64,000 nucleotides of DNA. It comes from Pelomonas nitida. Its GTDB lineage: Bacteria; Pseudomonadota; Gammaproteobacteria; Burkholderiales; Burkholderiaceae_C. The stretch is taken from contig NZ_JBIGIA010000001.1 in NCBI RefSeq assembly GCF_043555975.1, positions 248,001-312,000 on the forward strand. The letters run 5' to 3'. How positions within the stretch are numbered: the stretch's first letter is position 1; every line of letters starts with the position of its first letter. A model generated the notes under the pieces. It ran no database searches. It was not told the origin of the DNA and saw only the letters and a program-made list of their open reading frames with translations. Position numbers and translations under genes: made by a program. Below, piece after piece: positions 56,445 to 64,000 of the stretch.

Positions 56445-58835
56445 ATGGTCGACGAACTCCCGCCCCAACTCGGCCGCTTTCGGCTGTTGAAGCGCCTGGG
56501 GGAGGGCGCGCAGGCCATGGTGTGGCTGGCGCACGACCCGCTGCTGGACCGTGAGGTCGCGCTCAAGCTGCTGAAGATGGAAGGGCCCGATGCCAGTGAA
56601 GCCGGCACGCTGGACGAATGGCTGCACGAGGCGCGGGCCGTCAGCCGGCTGACCCATCCCAACATCGTGCCGGTCTTCGAGGCCGACATGCAGGCCGGGC
56701 ACGCCTACCTGGTCTTCGAGTACGTCAGCGGGGGCACGCTGAGCCAGCGCCTGCGGGCCGGGCCGCCGCTGACCGCCGCCGAGGCCGTCACGATCATGCT
56801 CGGCGTGCTCGATGGCCTGACGGCCGCTCATGCCGCCGGCATCGTCCACCGCGACCTCAAGCCCAGCAACATCCTGCTGGACGCGCGCGGCCGGCCCCGC
56901 GTCATGGACTTCGGCATCGCCGCGCGCGTGTCGTCAGGCGCTGCGGCGCCGGCGCGCATCATCGGCACGCCGGGCTATATCTCGCCCGAGGCCGCGGCCG
57001 GCGCGGCGCCACACCCGCAGATGGACGTGTTCGCGGCGGCCGTCATGCTGGCGGAGATGCTCAGCGGCCAGCGCCTGAACCACGACACCGACCCCTGGCG
57101 CGCCGTGCAGCGCGTGCGCACGACCGACCTGGTGCTGCCGTCGGGGCTGGGCAGCGATGTGGACGACGCGCTGCGATCCATCGTGCAGCGTGGCCTGGCA
57201 CGTGACCCGGCGGCCCGCTGGGCGGGCGCGCGGCAACTGCACGATGCACTCGCCGCCTGGCTGCGCCCGGCGACCGAGCCCGATGCCGACGCGCAGGACG
57301 CGCCCGTGCTGGATTTCCTGTTGCGCCGCATGCGCCACAAGAGCGACTTTCCGGCGCTGTCCGAGGCCATGGCGCGCATCCAGCGGCTCACGCAGTCCGA
57401 GCACGAGAGCCTGGCCAGCCTGTCCAACGAGATCCTGAAGGACGTGGCGCTCACGCAGAAGCTGCTGCGCCTGGTCAACACGGCGGCCTACCGGCACACG
57501 GGCGGCGGCGGCATCAGCACCGTGTCGCGCGCCGTCGCGCTGATCGGCTTTGCCGGCATCCGCAACCTGGCGCTGAGCCTGGTGTTGCTGGAGCGCATGG
57601 AGAACAAAGGCCATGCCCAGCGGCTGCGCGAGGACTTCCTGCGTTCGCTGATGGCGGCGTCGGTGGCGCGCGAGCTGTGCACGGTGGAGCGCGAGGCCGA
57701 GGAGGCCTTTCTGGGCGCCATGCTGCACCACCTCGGCCGCACGCTCACCGAGTTCTATTTCCCCGAGGAGGCCGAGACCGTGCGCCGCCTGGCCAGCCCC
57801 GTGGACGACGGCCCCGCGCTCAGCGAGGCCACGGCCTCGGCCCAGGTGCTGGGCATGAGCTATGAGGCGCTGGGCCTGGGCGTGGCGCGCCAGTGGGGGC
57901 TGCCCGACAGCCTGCAGCGCGCCATGCGCCGCCCGCCTGGCGAGCCGCCGCTGCGCCGCGTGGAGGACCCGGCCGAGCGCCAGCGCTGGCTGGCCCGCGT
58001 GGCCAACGACATGGCCGACCTCATCCTCAACACGCCGCCCGAGCAGGCCCACGCCAGGGTGCGCGCGCTGGCGCAGCGGCATGCGCGCGCGCTGGGGCTG
58101 GGCGTGGAGGCGTTCGAGAAGGCGGCCGACACGGCGCGCCAGCGCCTCACGCAGGCCACCGAGGCGCTGGAGCTGCGGCTGCCGCAGCACTCCAAGGCGC
58201 AGCGCCTGCTGGCGCCGTTGCAGCCGTCGGTGCAGGACTCGCTCGCACAGCTGGAGCTGGCGCCGACGATGGTGCTGGACCGCCACGACGCGCCCGGCCA
58301 GCCCCAGGGTGCGGCCGCTGCCAGCGAGCTGCTGGCGGCCGGCATCCAGGAGATCACGGACACGATGGTCCACAGCTTCCAGCTCAACGCCGTGTTGCGC
58401 ATGATCCTGGAGACCATGTACCGCGCGCTGGGGCTGCGCCGCGTCATCTTCTGTCTGCGCGATGCACGCGGCCAGATGCTGAGTGGGCGTCTCGGCGTGG
58501 GGGACGACGTCGAGCGCCTCGCGCCGCTGCTGCGCGTGGACCTGACCGCCCAGCCACCCGACCTGCTCGCCGCCGTGTGCCTGAAGGGGGCGGACACGCT
58601 CATTCAGGACGCTCGCGCGCCCAACATCGCCGCGCGGCTGCCCGCCTGGGTCGGCGACGAGATGCAGGCGCAGAGCTTTCTGCTGCTGCCGCTGGTGCTC
58701 AAGGGTGCGCCGCTGGGCCTCATCTACGCGGACCACCCGCGGGCCGGCGCCGTGGCGCTGGACGACAAGCAGCTGTCGCTGCTGCGCACGCTGCGCAACC
58801 AGGCCGTGATGGCCTTCAGGCAGGCCGCCGGCTGA
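56445..58835 (+). CDS. Ser/Thr protein kinase with HDOD and GAF domains
   Basis: A 796-residue cytoplasmic signalling protein. Kinase domain at residues 10-270 with all key residues: GEGAQA loop (19-24), Lys41 (VALK), Glu62, HRDLKPSN with Asp137 and Asn142, DFG with Asp155. HDOD domain about 290-510 (LSNEILKDVALTQKLLRLVNTAAYR, VALIGFAGIRNLALSL, MLHHLGRTLTEFYFPEEA). GAF domain about 625-795 (FQLNAVLRMILETMYRALGLRRVIFCLRD, QSFLLLPLVLKGAPLGLIYADH). HDOD domains are non-enzymatic relatives of HD phosphohydrolases used in signalling. It forms an operon with the pseudokinase-HDOD gene. Confidence 0.92.
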   Translation: MVDELPPQLGRFRLLKRLGEGAQAMVWLAHDPLLDREVALKLLKMEGPDASEAGTLDEWLHEARAVSRLTHPNIVPVFEADMQAGHAYLVFEYVSGGTLSQRLRAGPPLTAAEAVTIMLGVLDGLTAAHAAGIVHRDLKPSNILLDARGRPRVMDFGIAARVSSGAAAPARIIGTPGYISPEAAAGAAPHPQMDVFAAAVMLAEMLSGQRLNHDTDPWRAVQRVRTTDLVLPSGLGSDVDDALRSIVQRGLARDPAARWAGARQLHDALAAWLRPATEPDADAQDAPVLDFLLRRMRHKSDFPALSEAMARIQRLTQSEHESLASLSNEILKDVALTQKLLRLVNTAAYRHTGGGGISTVSRAVALIGFAGIRNLALSLVLLERMENKGHAQRLREDFLRSLMAASVARELCTVEREAEEAFLGAMLHHLGRTLTEFYFPEEAETVRRLASPVDDGPALSEATASAQVLGMSYEALGLGVARQWGLPDSLQRAMRRPPGEPPLRRVEDPAERQRWLARVANDMADLILNTPPEQAHARVRALAQRHARALGLGVEAFEKAADTARQRLTQATEALELRLPQHSKAQRLLAPLQPSVQDSLAQLELAPTMVLDRHDAPGQPQGAAAASELLAAGIQEITDTMVHSFQLNAVLRMILETMYRALGLRRVIFCLRDARGQMLSGRLGVGDDVERLAPLLRVDLTAQPPDLLAAVCLKGADTLIQDARAPNIAARLPAWVGDEMQAQSFLLLPLVLKGAPLGLIYADHPRAGAVALDDKQLSLLRTLRNQAVMAFRQAAG

Positions 58836-59061
58836 GGCGGCCGCCCGCGCGCCGCGCGGGCGGGCAGCACGCAATCGCCACTGCCCTACAGGGGCGTAGG
58901 GCCCGTCCCACAACCCACGAGGCCCGAGGCCGACCTTCGGCGCGTGGCCCCTCCGACCCTGGCCGACACGCCGCTTGCGAATACTGCATGGGCAGTCCGC
59001 TGCAACAGAGCCGACCCGGTGGCCCGCCGCCGAACGGCCCGTTCATAACCAGGAGTTCCAG

Positions 59062-59430
59062 ATGAATCCGCAATCGATGAAGACCAAGGGCCGTGTCGTC
59101 CTCGTGGCGTGCGCTGCCGCTGCGCTGGCGGCCTGCGCCTCGGCCCCGGAGCCCAAGGAGCAGATGGCGGTCGCCAATTCGGCCGTCGACCAGGCCACCG
59201 GCAACGCCGCCGAGGCCCCGGCCGAATTGGCCACCGCCCGCGACAAGCTGGCACGCGCCAACGCCGCGATGGCTCGCCAGGACTACGTTGCCGCCCGCCA
59301 GCTGGCCGATGAAGCCGCTGCCGACGCAGCACTCGCCCAGGCCACGGCGCGCTCCGCCCGCGCCGGCCGTGCGCTGGCCGAAGTGCGCCAGAGCATCCAG
59401 CAGCTGCAGAGCCAGCTGAACCGTTCCTGA
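59062..59430 (+). CDS. DUF4398 lipoprotein
   Basis: A 122-residue exported protein. The signal ends in a lipobox (ALAACASAPEPKEQ), so it is a lipoprotein. The mature part is a helical DUF4398 domain, Ala-rich and charged (AVDQATGNAAEAPAELATARDKLARANAAMARQDYVAARQLADEAAADAALAQATA). AGGAG stands seven bases before the ATG. It precedes a DUF4398-OmpA gene by 23 bases, and the two share the N-terminal domain, so they probably work together in the outer membrane or periplasm. Confidence 0.88.
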   Translation: MNPQSMKTKGRVVLVACAAAALAACASAPEPKEQMAVANSAVDQATGNAAEAPAELATARDKLARANAAMARQDYVAARQLADEAAADAALAQATARSARAGRALAEVRQSIQQLQSQLNRS

Positions 59431-59453
59431 GCATCCGAGAAAGAGGACCCACG

Positions 59454-60365
59454 ATGAGAACCACCGCCACCCTGACCGCCCTGGCCGCCGCCGCCCTGAT
59501 GGCCGCCTGCGCCAGCGCCCCCACCGTCACTCCCGGCCTGCAGCAGGCACGCGCCACGGTGCGCAGCGCCGAGTCCGACCCGGCTGCGCTGAAGTACGCA
59601 TCGCTGGACGTGAAGAAGGCGTCTGACTCGCTCAAGCGCGCCGAGGAACTGAGCGCTCACCGCGAAGCGCCGGCCGACATCGACTCGGCGGCCTATGTCG
59701 CCACCACGCAGGCCCGCACGGCACTGGCGCTGGCCAAGGCTGCGCGCGAAGAGGAGGCCATCAAGACGGCCGAGGCCGACCGCGAGCGCGCCCGTGCCGA
59801 CGCCAATGCCCGCCGCGCCAACGCCGCCCAGGCCCAGGCTGCCAATGCGCAGATCGCTGCGGCCAACGCCAGCGCCGATGCCGACGCCGCACGCCAGCAG
59901 GCCGCGAGCGCGCAAGCCGACGCCGCCACCGCCCAGGCCCAGGCCGCCGCGCTGCAGCAGGAGCTGGCCGAACTGCAAGCCAAGCAGACCGACCGCGGCA
60001 TGCTCGTCACGCTGGGCGACGTGCTGTTCGAGTTCGGCCGTGCCGAGATCAAGCCGGGCGCCCAGACGGCCGTGGCCAAGCTGGCGCACTACCTGAACCA
60101 GCACCCGGACCGCCGCATCCTGATCGAGGGCTTCACCGACAGCGTCGGCAGCGACTCGGCCAACCTGACGCTGTCGCAACGCCGCTCGCAGGCCGTGGCC
60201 GACGCGCTGCGTGCCCAGGGCGTGGACACGTCGCGCATCAGCACCCGCGGCTACGGCGAGCAATACCCCGTCGCCAGCAACGAGAGCTCGTCCGACCGCG
60301 CGCTGAACCGTCGCGTCGAGGTCTACATCTCGAACGACAGCCAGCCGGTCCGCGCACGCGGCTGA
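59454..60365 (+). CDS. OmpA-family lipoprotein with DUF4398 and coiled coil
   Basis: A 303-residue protein. Lipobox LMAACASAPTV, then a DUF4398-like segment (about 25-110), an almost pure Ala/Gln/Asp/Arg coiled coil (about 105-180), and a C-terminal OmpA/MotB peptidoglycan-binding domain (RGMLVTLGDVLFEFGRAEIKPGA, ILIEGFTDSVGSDSANLTLSQRRSQAVADAL, RVEVYI). It should tether the outer membrane to peptidoglycan. Such DUF4398-OmpA proteins are common in Burkholderiales. Confidence 0.92.
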   Translation: MRTTATLTALAAAALMAACASAPTVTPGLQQARATVRSAESDPAALKYASLDVKKASDSLKRAEELSAHREAPADIDSAAYVATTQARTALALAKAAREEEAIKTAEADRERARADANARRANAAQAQAANAQIAAANASADADAARQQAASAQADAATAQAQAAALQQELAELQAKQTDRGMLVTLGDVLFEFGRAEIKPGAQTAVAKLAHYLNQHPDRRILIEGFTDSVGSDSANLTLSQRRSQAVADALRAQGVDTSRISTRGYGEQYPVASNESSSDRALNRRVEVYISNDSQPVRARG

Positions 60366-60422
60366 GCCTGACCCCGGCGCGGCCCGCCGGGCCGCGCTGC
60401 CAACCCGTCCAAGGAGATCGCG

Positions 60423-60839
60423 ATGACCATCACCTTCACTCCCCTGCGATGCGTGGCAGCCGCCCTGCTGGCATTCGGCGCCGTGGCTTCTCACGCTGCC
60501 CCCGCCGGCAAGCCGTTGGACCCGGTGCGCCTGCAGTACGAGCGCGAACGCGCCGATTGCATGATGGGCCGTACCCACCAGCCGCGAAACGTGTGCCTGC
60601 GTGAAGCCCGCGCGGCCTACGCCGAGGCGCGCAGCGGCCAGCTCAGCCGCGCGAACGACGGCCCCCAGCAATGGCAGGCCAACGCGCTGCAGCGCTGCCA
60701 GGCGCACCCGCCCGAGGACCGTGACCTGTGCGAGCGCCGCGTGCGCGAGGGGCAGGTGATGGGCAGCGTCGACGGCGGCGGGCAGATCACCACGCTGACG
60801 GTGCGTTCGACGGACATCGCCCGTTCGTCGGGCGGCTGA
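60423..60839 (+). CDS. Small exported protein with four cysteines, unknown
   Basis: A 138-residue protein with a cleavable signal peptide (MTITFTPLRCVAAALLAFGAVASHAA). The mature part is charged and helical, with two cysteine pairs (CMMGRTHQPRNVC and CQAHPPEDRDLC) that could form disulfides in the periplasm. I do not recognise a family. It follows the OmpA-like gene by 57 bases in the same direction with a GGAG-type site, so it may belong to that envelope operon. Confidence 0.75.
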   Translation: MTITFTPLRCVAAALLAFGAVASHAAPAGKPLDPVRLQYERERADCMMGRTHQPRNVCLREARAAYAEARSGQLSRANDGPQQWQANALQRCQAHPPEDRDLCERRVREGQVMGSVDGGGQITTLTVRSTDIARSSGG

Positions 60840-61011
60840 GGCCCGCAGGCCACCCAGCTGGGAGAAGCCGTGGTGGCCTAGCGCCATGCCGGCGTCGAGG
60901 ATGGGCACACGGCGGTCGATCTGTCCTGGCGCCGTGCTGCTTCAGTGCAGCCGGCCACTGGCAGTTCAGCTTCTCGGCCTCAGCCACCGCCGTTGGTGTG
61001 GCCGAGGCTGC

Positions 61012-61356
61012 TCACGCCTTCTTCACGAACTCCGACTTCAGCCCCATCGCGCCGATGCCATCGATCTTGCAGTCGATGTCGTGGTCGCCATCGGTGAGGC
61101 GGATGTTCTTGACCTTGGTACCGACCTTCACGACCAGCGACGAGCCCTTGATCTTCAAGTCCTTGATGACGGTCACGGTGTCGCCGTCCTGCAGCACGTT
61201 GCCCACGGCATCCTTGATCACGCGGGCCTCGTCGGCGGCCGCGGCGGGTGCTGCCTGGGCCGACCACTCATGGCCGCACTCGGGGCAGCTCAGCTGGTCG
61301 CCATCCTGGTAGGTGTAGGCGGAATGGCACTTCGGGCAGGCGGGCAGGGTGGACAT
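61012..61356 (-). CDS. Zinc-ribbon PhnA/YjdM-like protein
   Basis: A 114-residue protein. The N-terminus is a zinc ribbon (CPKCHSAYTYQDGDQLSCPECGHEW) and the rest the PhnA domain (DAVGNVLQDGDTVTVIKDLKIKGSSLVVKVGTKVKNIRL, HDIDCKIDGIGAMGLKSEFVKKA). The family is often annotated as alkylphosphonate utilisation protein, but the link to phosphonate metabolism is weak and the function is best regarded as unknown. It stands alone. Confidence 0.9.
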   Translation of the reverse strand: MSTLPACPKCHSAYTYQDGDQLSCPECGHEWSAQAAPAAAADEARVIKDAVGNVLQDGDTVTVIKDLKIKGSSLVVKVGTKVKNIRLTDGDHDIDCKIDGIGAMGLKSEFVKKA

Positions 61357-61382
61357 GGCGGCTCCTGTAGAGCGTGACTAAA

Positions 61383-61416
61383 GAAAAAGCCTCATCCGCT
61401 TGCGCGAATGAGGCTT
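61383..61416 (-). terminator. Rho-independent terminator after the tRNA-Asn genes
   Basis: AGCCTCAT (61389-61396) and ATGAGGCT (61409-61416) pair perfectly; on the minus strand TTTTTCTTT follows. It closes the two-tRNA transcript. Confidence 0.88.
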
Positions 61417-61422
61417 TGATTT

Positions 61423-61498
61423 GGCTCCCCGACCTGGGCTCGAACCAGGGACCTACGGATTAACAGTCCGGCGCTCTACCGACTGAGCTATCGAGGAA
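61423..61498 (-). tRNA. tRNA-Asn (GTT), copy 2
   Basis: On the minus strand: acceptor TCCTCGA/TCGGGGA, D arm with AGCTCAGTCGGTAGAGC, anticodon loop CTGTTAATC giving anticodon GTT, T arm GGTTCGAGCC, discriminator G and encoded CCA. It is identical to the copy upstream. Confidence 0.96.
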
Positions 61499-61569
61499 TT
61501 GACTTCTATGTCGGCACGTCAAGCGGTTGCGACGTGCGTCTTTTTTGTTCGCCTTGCGACGAGATTCTG

Positions 61570-61645
61570 TGGCTCCCCGACCTGGGCTCGAACCAGGGAC
61601 CTACGGATTAACAGTCCGGCGCTCTACCGACTGAGCTATCGAGGA
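61570..61645 (-). tRNA. tRNA-Asn (GTT), copy 1
   Basis: Same sequence as the copy at 61423-61498, including the encoded CCA. The two are 71 bases apart and transcribed in the same direction, toward the terminator at 61383-61416. They lie just after the thiamine-type TonB receptor gene. Confidence 0.96.
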
Positions 61646-61681
61646 ACAGAGCCCACGACTATAGCAGTTTTTTCGGCCGCG

Positions 61682-63817
61682 TCACAGTTTGATCTCGAGA
61701 CTTGCACGGAAAGTTCGTGGCGCGAGGGGGTAGAGGTAGCTGTGCTCGTATTGCCAGGGCGACTCGCGCCAGGCTCGGCGGTTGGCGAGGTTGTCGATGG
61801 CGGCACGCCAGATCCAGGTCTGGTTGCCCGCGCCCTGCAGGTAGCGCAGGCCGGCGTCGGCGACGGTCCACGCGGGCACCGAGACGCTGTTGTCGGGCGT
61901 CGCGTAGCGCCGCCCCTCGTAGCGCAGCCCGAGTTGTGCCTGCAGGCCGGGCAGCAGGTCCTGGCGGACCTGGGCCTTGACGGCGCTCTGCGGCACGTTG
62001 GGTGGCTTGCGGCCGTTGGTGCTGGCGTCGCTGCTGCCTTCACGGCGCGCGTGCAGCCACGTGGCGCTGGCGAACACGCCGCCGCCCTGCCACTTCAGGT
62101 CGGCGCTGGCTTCGAGGCCACGGTGGCGCTCGTCGCCGTCGATGCGGCGCTCGCAGCTGTCGACGTCACCGCAGGCTGCGAACCCGGGCAGCGCGATGTC
62201 CTGCGACGCCGGGCGGCGGATGTCGAACACCGTGAGTGCGCCTTCGACGCGCTGCGTGCCGGTCTTCAGGCCGACCTCGGTCTGCCGGCTCTTCAGCGCC
62301 GGCAACGCCTGGCCGTGGTTGATGTACATCGGCAGGTTCGGTGCGACCTGGCTCTCGATGCCTTGGCCCCAGCTGGCGTAGAGCAGCCAGTCGGCGGCGA
62401 TGGCATGGCTCACGGCCAGCCAGGGCGTCGTCACGCCTTGCGAGTAGTTGGTCGGTTCGGAGCCGTCGGTGCCCACGCTCCGGCGGTGCAGCCGGGTGTG
62501 GCGCAACCCGAGCCAGGCGCTCGTGTCGGCGCTGAGTGCCACGTGATCGCGCAGGTAGAGCTCGTTGCTGCGTTCGTCGCGGTTGGTGTTGGCGTAGGCG
62601 AGCGTGGGGTCGGCCGGCGTTACCGCGCTGCCATCGATGTTGCCGGTGCCGACGCCGTTGTAGGCCTGGCCCTGCGAGCGGCTCTTGAAGCGGCTGGTCA
62701 GCCCACCGACGGTGAGGTCATGGCGCAAGCCCGCGAGCTGCAGCGGGCCGCTGGCGGACAGGTCCAGCGCCGTCGTGTCGCGGTGCTCGTGCTCACTGCG
62801 AAAGTCGTAGAGGTCGTAGCTGCCATCGGGGCAGAAGCTGGAGGCGTAGTAGGTGCCGTCGGCGGCCGTGCAGCCGAAGGCGTAGGCGAGCCTGTCGTCG
62901 GTGCGCAGGCGTTGCAGGCCCAGCGACGCCTGGGCGCGCCAGTCACCGGCCAGCTTCTGCTGCACGCGCAGCGATGCGTGCGTGTTGTCGAACACGACGG
63001 GCTGGCTCCAGGGCTGGTTGTTCAGGTTGAGGTTGGGGTCGATGCGCTTGGCGTCGGGCAGCGTGTTGCCCAGCAGGCTGAAGGCTTGCTGGCTGGGCTG
63101 GGCCTGGTGGTTGAACTCGACCTCGGCCTCGATCAGCGTGCTGGCGCTGACGCGCCAGTCGGTGGCGACGGCGACGGTGTTCGAGTGGCCCTGGCTGTTG
63201 CGCAGCGTCGGCTCCAGATGGGCGGCCGCGAGGTTCACGCGCAGGCCGAACTCGCGTTGGGCGCCCAGGCGCTGCGAGTGGTCGACGCTGGCCTCCACCG
63301 TGCCACCCTGGATGGCGCCGACGGTGAGCGTCGTGGCGTCGTCGGCCAGTGGGCGCTTGACGACGAAGTTCACGAGGCCGGCGGGCGAGCTGGTGCCGGC
63401 CTGGATGCCGGAGCTGCCTTTCAGGATCTCGATGCCCGACTTGTTGGCCAGCGACAGCGCGGTCTCGCCGCTGATTGGCAGGCCGTCGCGGCGCAGGTTG
63501 AAGCGGTTGTCGAGATCGAAACCGCGGATCTTCAGCTGCGACCAGTAGCCGACGGGGTTGTAGGCATCGGAGACCGACGCATCCAGCTTGGTGATGCCGG
63601 CCAACTGGTTGATGCCCAGGTCGTCCAGCCGTTCGGCGGACAGGCTCAGCGCCTGCATGGGCAGCTTGGCCGGCGGTTCGCTGAAGCCGGTCAGCGACGG
63701 CGCGGCTTCGGCGGCCTTGCCGGTCACGGTGACGGCGGGCAGCGTCTGGGCGGCCGCGAGGCCGGATGCGAGCAGGGCGGTCGCCGTGGCGATGTGGGAA
63801 AGAGAGGAGCGTGCCAT
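61682..63817 (-). CDS. TonB-dependent outer-membrane receptor under a TPP riboswitch
   Basis: A 711-residue receptor. Signal peptide MARSSLSHIATATALLASGLAAA, TonB-box-like AVTVTGKA, a plug domain (IRGFDLDNRFNLRRDGLPI, ILKGSSGIQAGTSSPAGLVNFVVKRP), then a beta-barrel ending RTFRASLEIKL. By sequence alone it looks like a siderophore receptor, but the leader upstream is a TPP riboswitch, which points to uptake of thiamine, a phosphate ester or a precursor. No thiamine ABC transporter lies in the window, though the sequence ends just upstream. No clear Shine-Dalgarno precedes the ATG. Confidence 0.9.
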   Translation of the reverse strand: MARSSLSHIATATALLASGLAAAQTLPAVTVTGKAAEAAPSLTGFSEPPAKLPMQALSLSAERLDDLGINQLAGITKLDASVSDAYNPVGYWSQLKIRGFDLDNRFNLRRDGLPISGETALSLANKSGIEILKGSSGIQAGTSSPAGLVNFVVKRPLADDATTLTVGAIQGGTVEASVDHSQRLGAQREFGLRVNLAAAHLEPTLRNSQGHSNTVAVATDWRVSASTLIEAEVEFNHQAQPSQQAFSLLGNTLPDAKRIDPNLNLNNQPWSQPVVFDNTHASLRVQQKLAGDWRAQASLGLQRLRTDDRLAYAFGCTAADGTYYASSFCPDGSYDLYDFRSEHEHRDTTALDLSASGPLQLAGLRHDLTVGGLTSRFKSRSQGQAYNGVGTGNIDGSAVTPADPTLAYANTNRDERSNELYLRDHVALSADTSAWLGLRHTRLHRRSVGTDGSEPTNYSQGVTTPWLAVSHAIAADWLLYASWGQGIESQVAPNLPMYINHGQALPALKSRQTEVGLKTGTQRVEGALTVFDIRRPASQDIALPGFAACGDVDSCERRIDGDERHRGLEASADLKWQGGGVFASATWLHARREGSSDASTNGRKPPNVPQSAVKAQVRQDLLPGLQAQLGLRYEGRRYATPDNSVSVPAWTVADAGLRYLQGAGNQTWIWRAAIDNLANRRAWRESPWQYEHSYLYPLAPRTFRASLEIKL

Positions 63818-63896
63818 CGGAATGCGAAGCGATGGCAGGTCGGCAAACGAGAACGCGCCAGGCCCGGAGACGGGTGATGGAGGGCCGGGCGGGTCG

Positions 63897-63990
63897 GCTG
63901 CTTCCCTGCGCGAGGATTACCTCAATCAGGTTCAAAGGGACTGTCTCAGTCGCACTGGCCGTGGCCGGTGCAACACCCCTAGCGAAGCGC
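63897..63990 (-). ncRNA. TPP (THI-box) riboswitch
   Basis: Read on the minus strand the leader contains the conserved TPP aptamer elements in order and spacing: GGGGTG near 63974-63979, CTGAGA (63944-63949), CCCTTTGAACCTGAT (about 63925-63939), GGTAATCC (63914-63921), and GCGCAGGGAAGC, which closes the outer stem with GCTTCGCTA. These match the E. coli thiM/thiC aptamers closely. The aptamer lies about 80 bases before the TonB receptor ATG. The switch is most likely translational, since no T-run terminator is seen after it. Confidence 0.93.
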
Positions 63991-64000
63991 GCTGCCGGAA

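Noticed and set aside
61423..61645. Two tRNA-like copies as a possible repeat or pseudogene
   Set aside because: Both have full cloverleaf pairing, identical sequence and encoded CCA, so both are called as genes.

Overview
The window is a chromosomal segment of a GC-rich betaproteobacterium. The gene set points to Burkholderiales: PriB encoded between rpsF and rpsR, a PpsR-type regulator next to its PEP synthase, a short Burkholderiales-type H-NS, a long acidic and lysine-rich RpoD N-terminus, HemP and YggX. A Roseateles/Mitsuaria/Rubrivivax-like genus is my guess only. Coding density is very high and many genes overlap by 1-4 bases (ATGA, GTGA or TGATG). I see no insertion sequence, prophage, CRISPR array or rRNA.

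Layout. 1-2.6 kb: tail of lpxA, then lpxB, rnhB and a SpoU methyltransferase in one overlapping run. 2.8-9.7 kb: an iron/heme region with two Fur-box-like sites (hemP, hemS, a DUF2325 protein and a coupled unknown, a TonB siderophore receptor, and divergently a small membrane protein plus a PepSY membrane protein). 9.7-14.4 kb: glgC-glgA, a secreted S1/P1 nuclease fused to a HAD acid phosphatase, and a small unknown. 14.4-23.4 kb: EamA transporter, ppsR, a propeller lipoprotein, ppsA and a sodium:solute symporter. 23.4-26.7 kb: rpsF-priB-rpsR-rplI-dnaB. 26.7-33 kb: an MFS exporter, a radical SAM protein with a LexA box abutting its start codon, an EptA-type phosphoethanolamine transferase and a receiver-TPR protein.

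33-47.3 kb (all minus strand): grpE-dnaK-dnaJ with two sigma-32-type promoters, then upstream of these hslR, hemH and an adenylate cyclase-FHA protein, then rpoD, dnaG and a GGDEF-EAL membrane protein lying where other genomes often carry rpsU. 47.5-54.5 kb: hns, yggX, argA, a VOC protein and hrpA. 54.5-60.9 kb: a pseudokinase-HDOD protein followed 10 bases later by an intact Ser/Thr kinase-HDOD-GAF protein, then a DUF4398 lipoprotein, a DUF4398-OmpA lipoprotein and a small exported protein. 61-64 kb: a zinc-ribbon PhnA-like protein, two identical tRNA-Asn genes, and a TonB receptor preceded by a TPP riboswitch.

Most of the window is housekeeping. The parts most worth a second look are the SOS-type operator on the radical SAM gene, the pseudokinase/kinase HDOD pair, the nuclease-phosphatase fusion, the riboswitch-controlled outer-membrane receptor, and the GGDEF-EAL protein with altered catalytic residues placed upstream of dnaG and rpoD.
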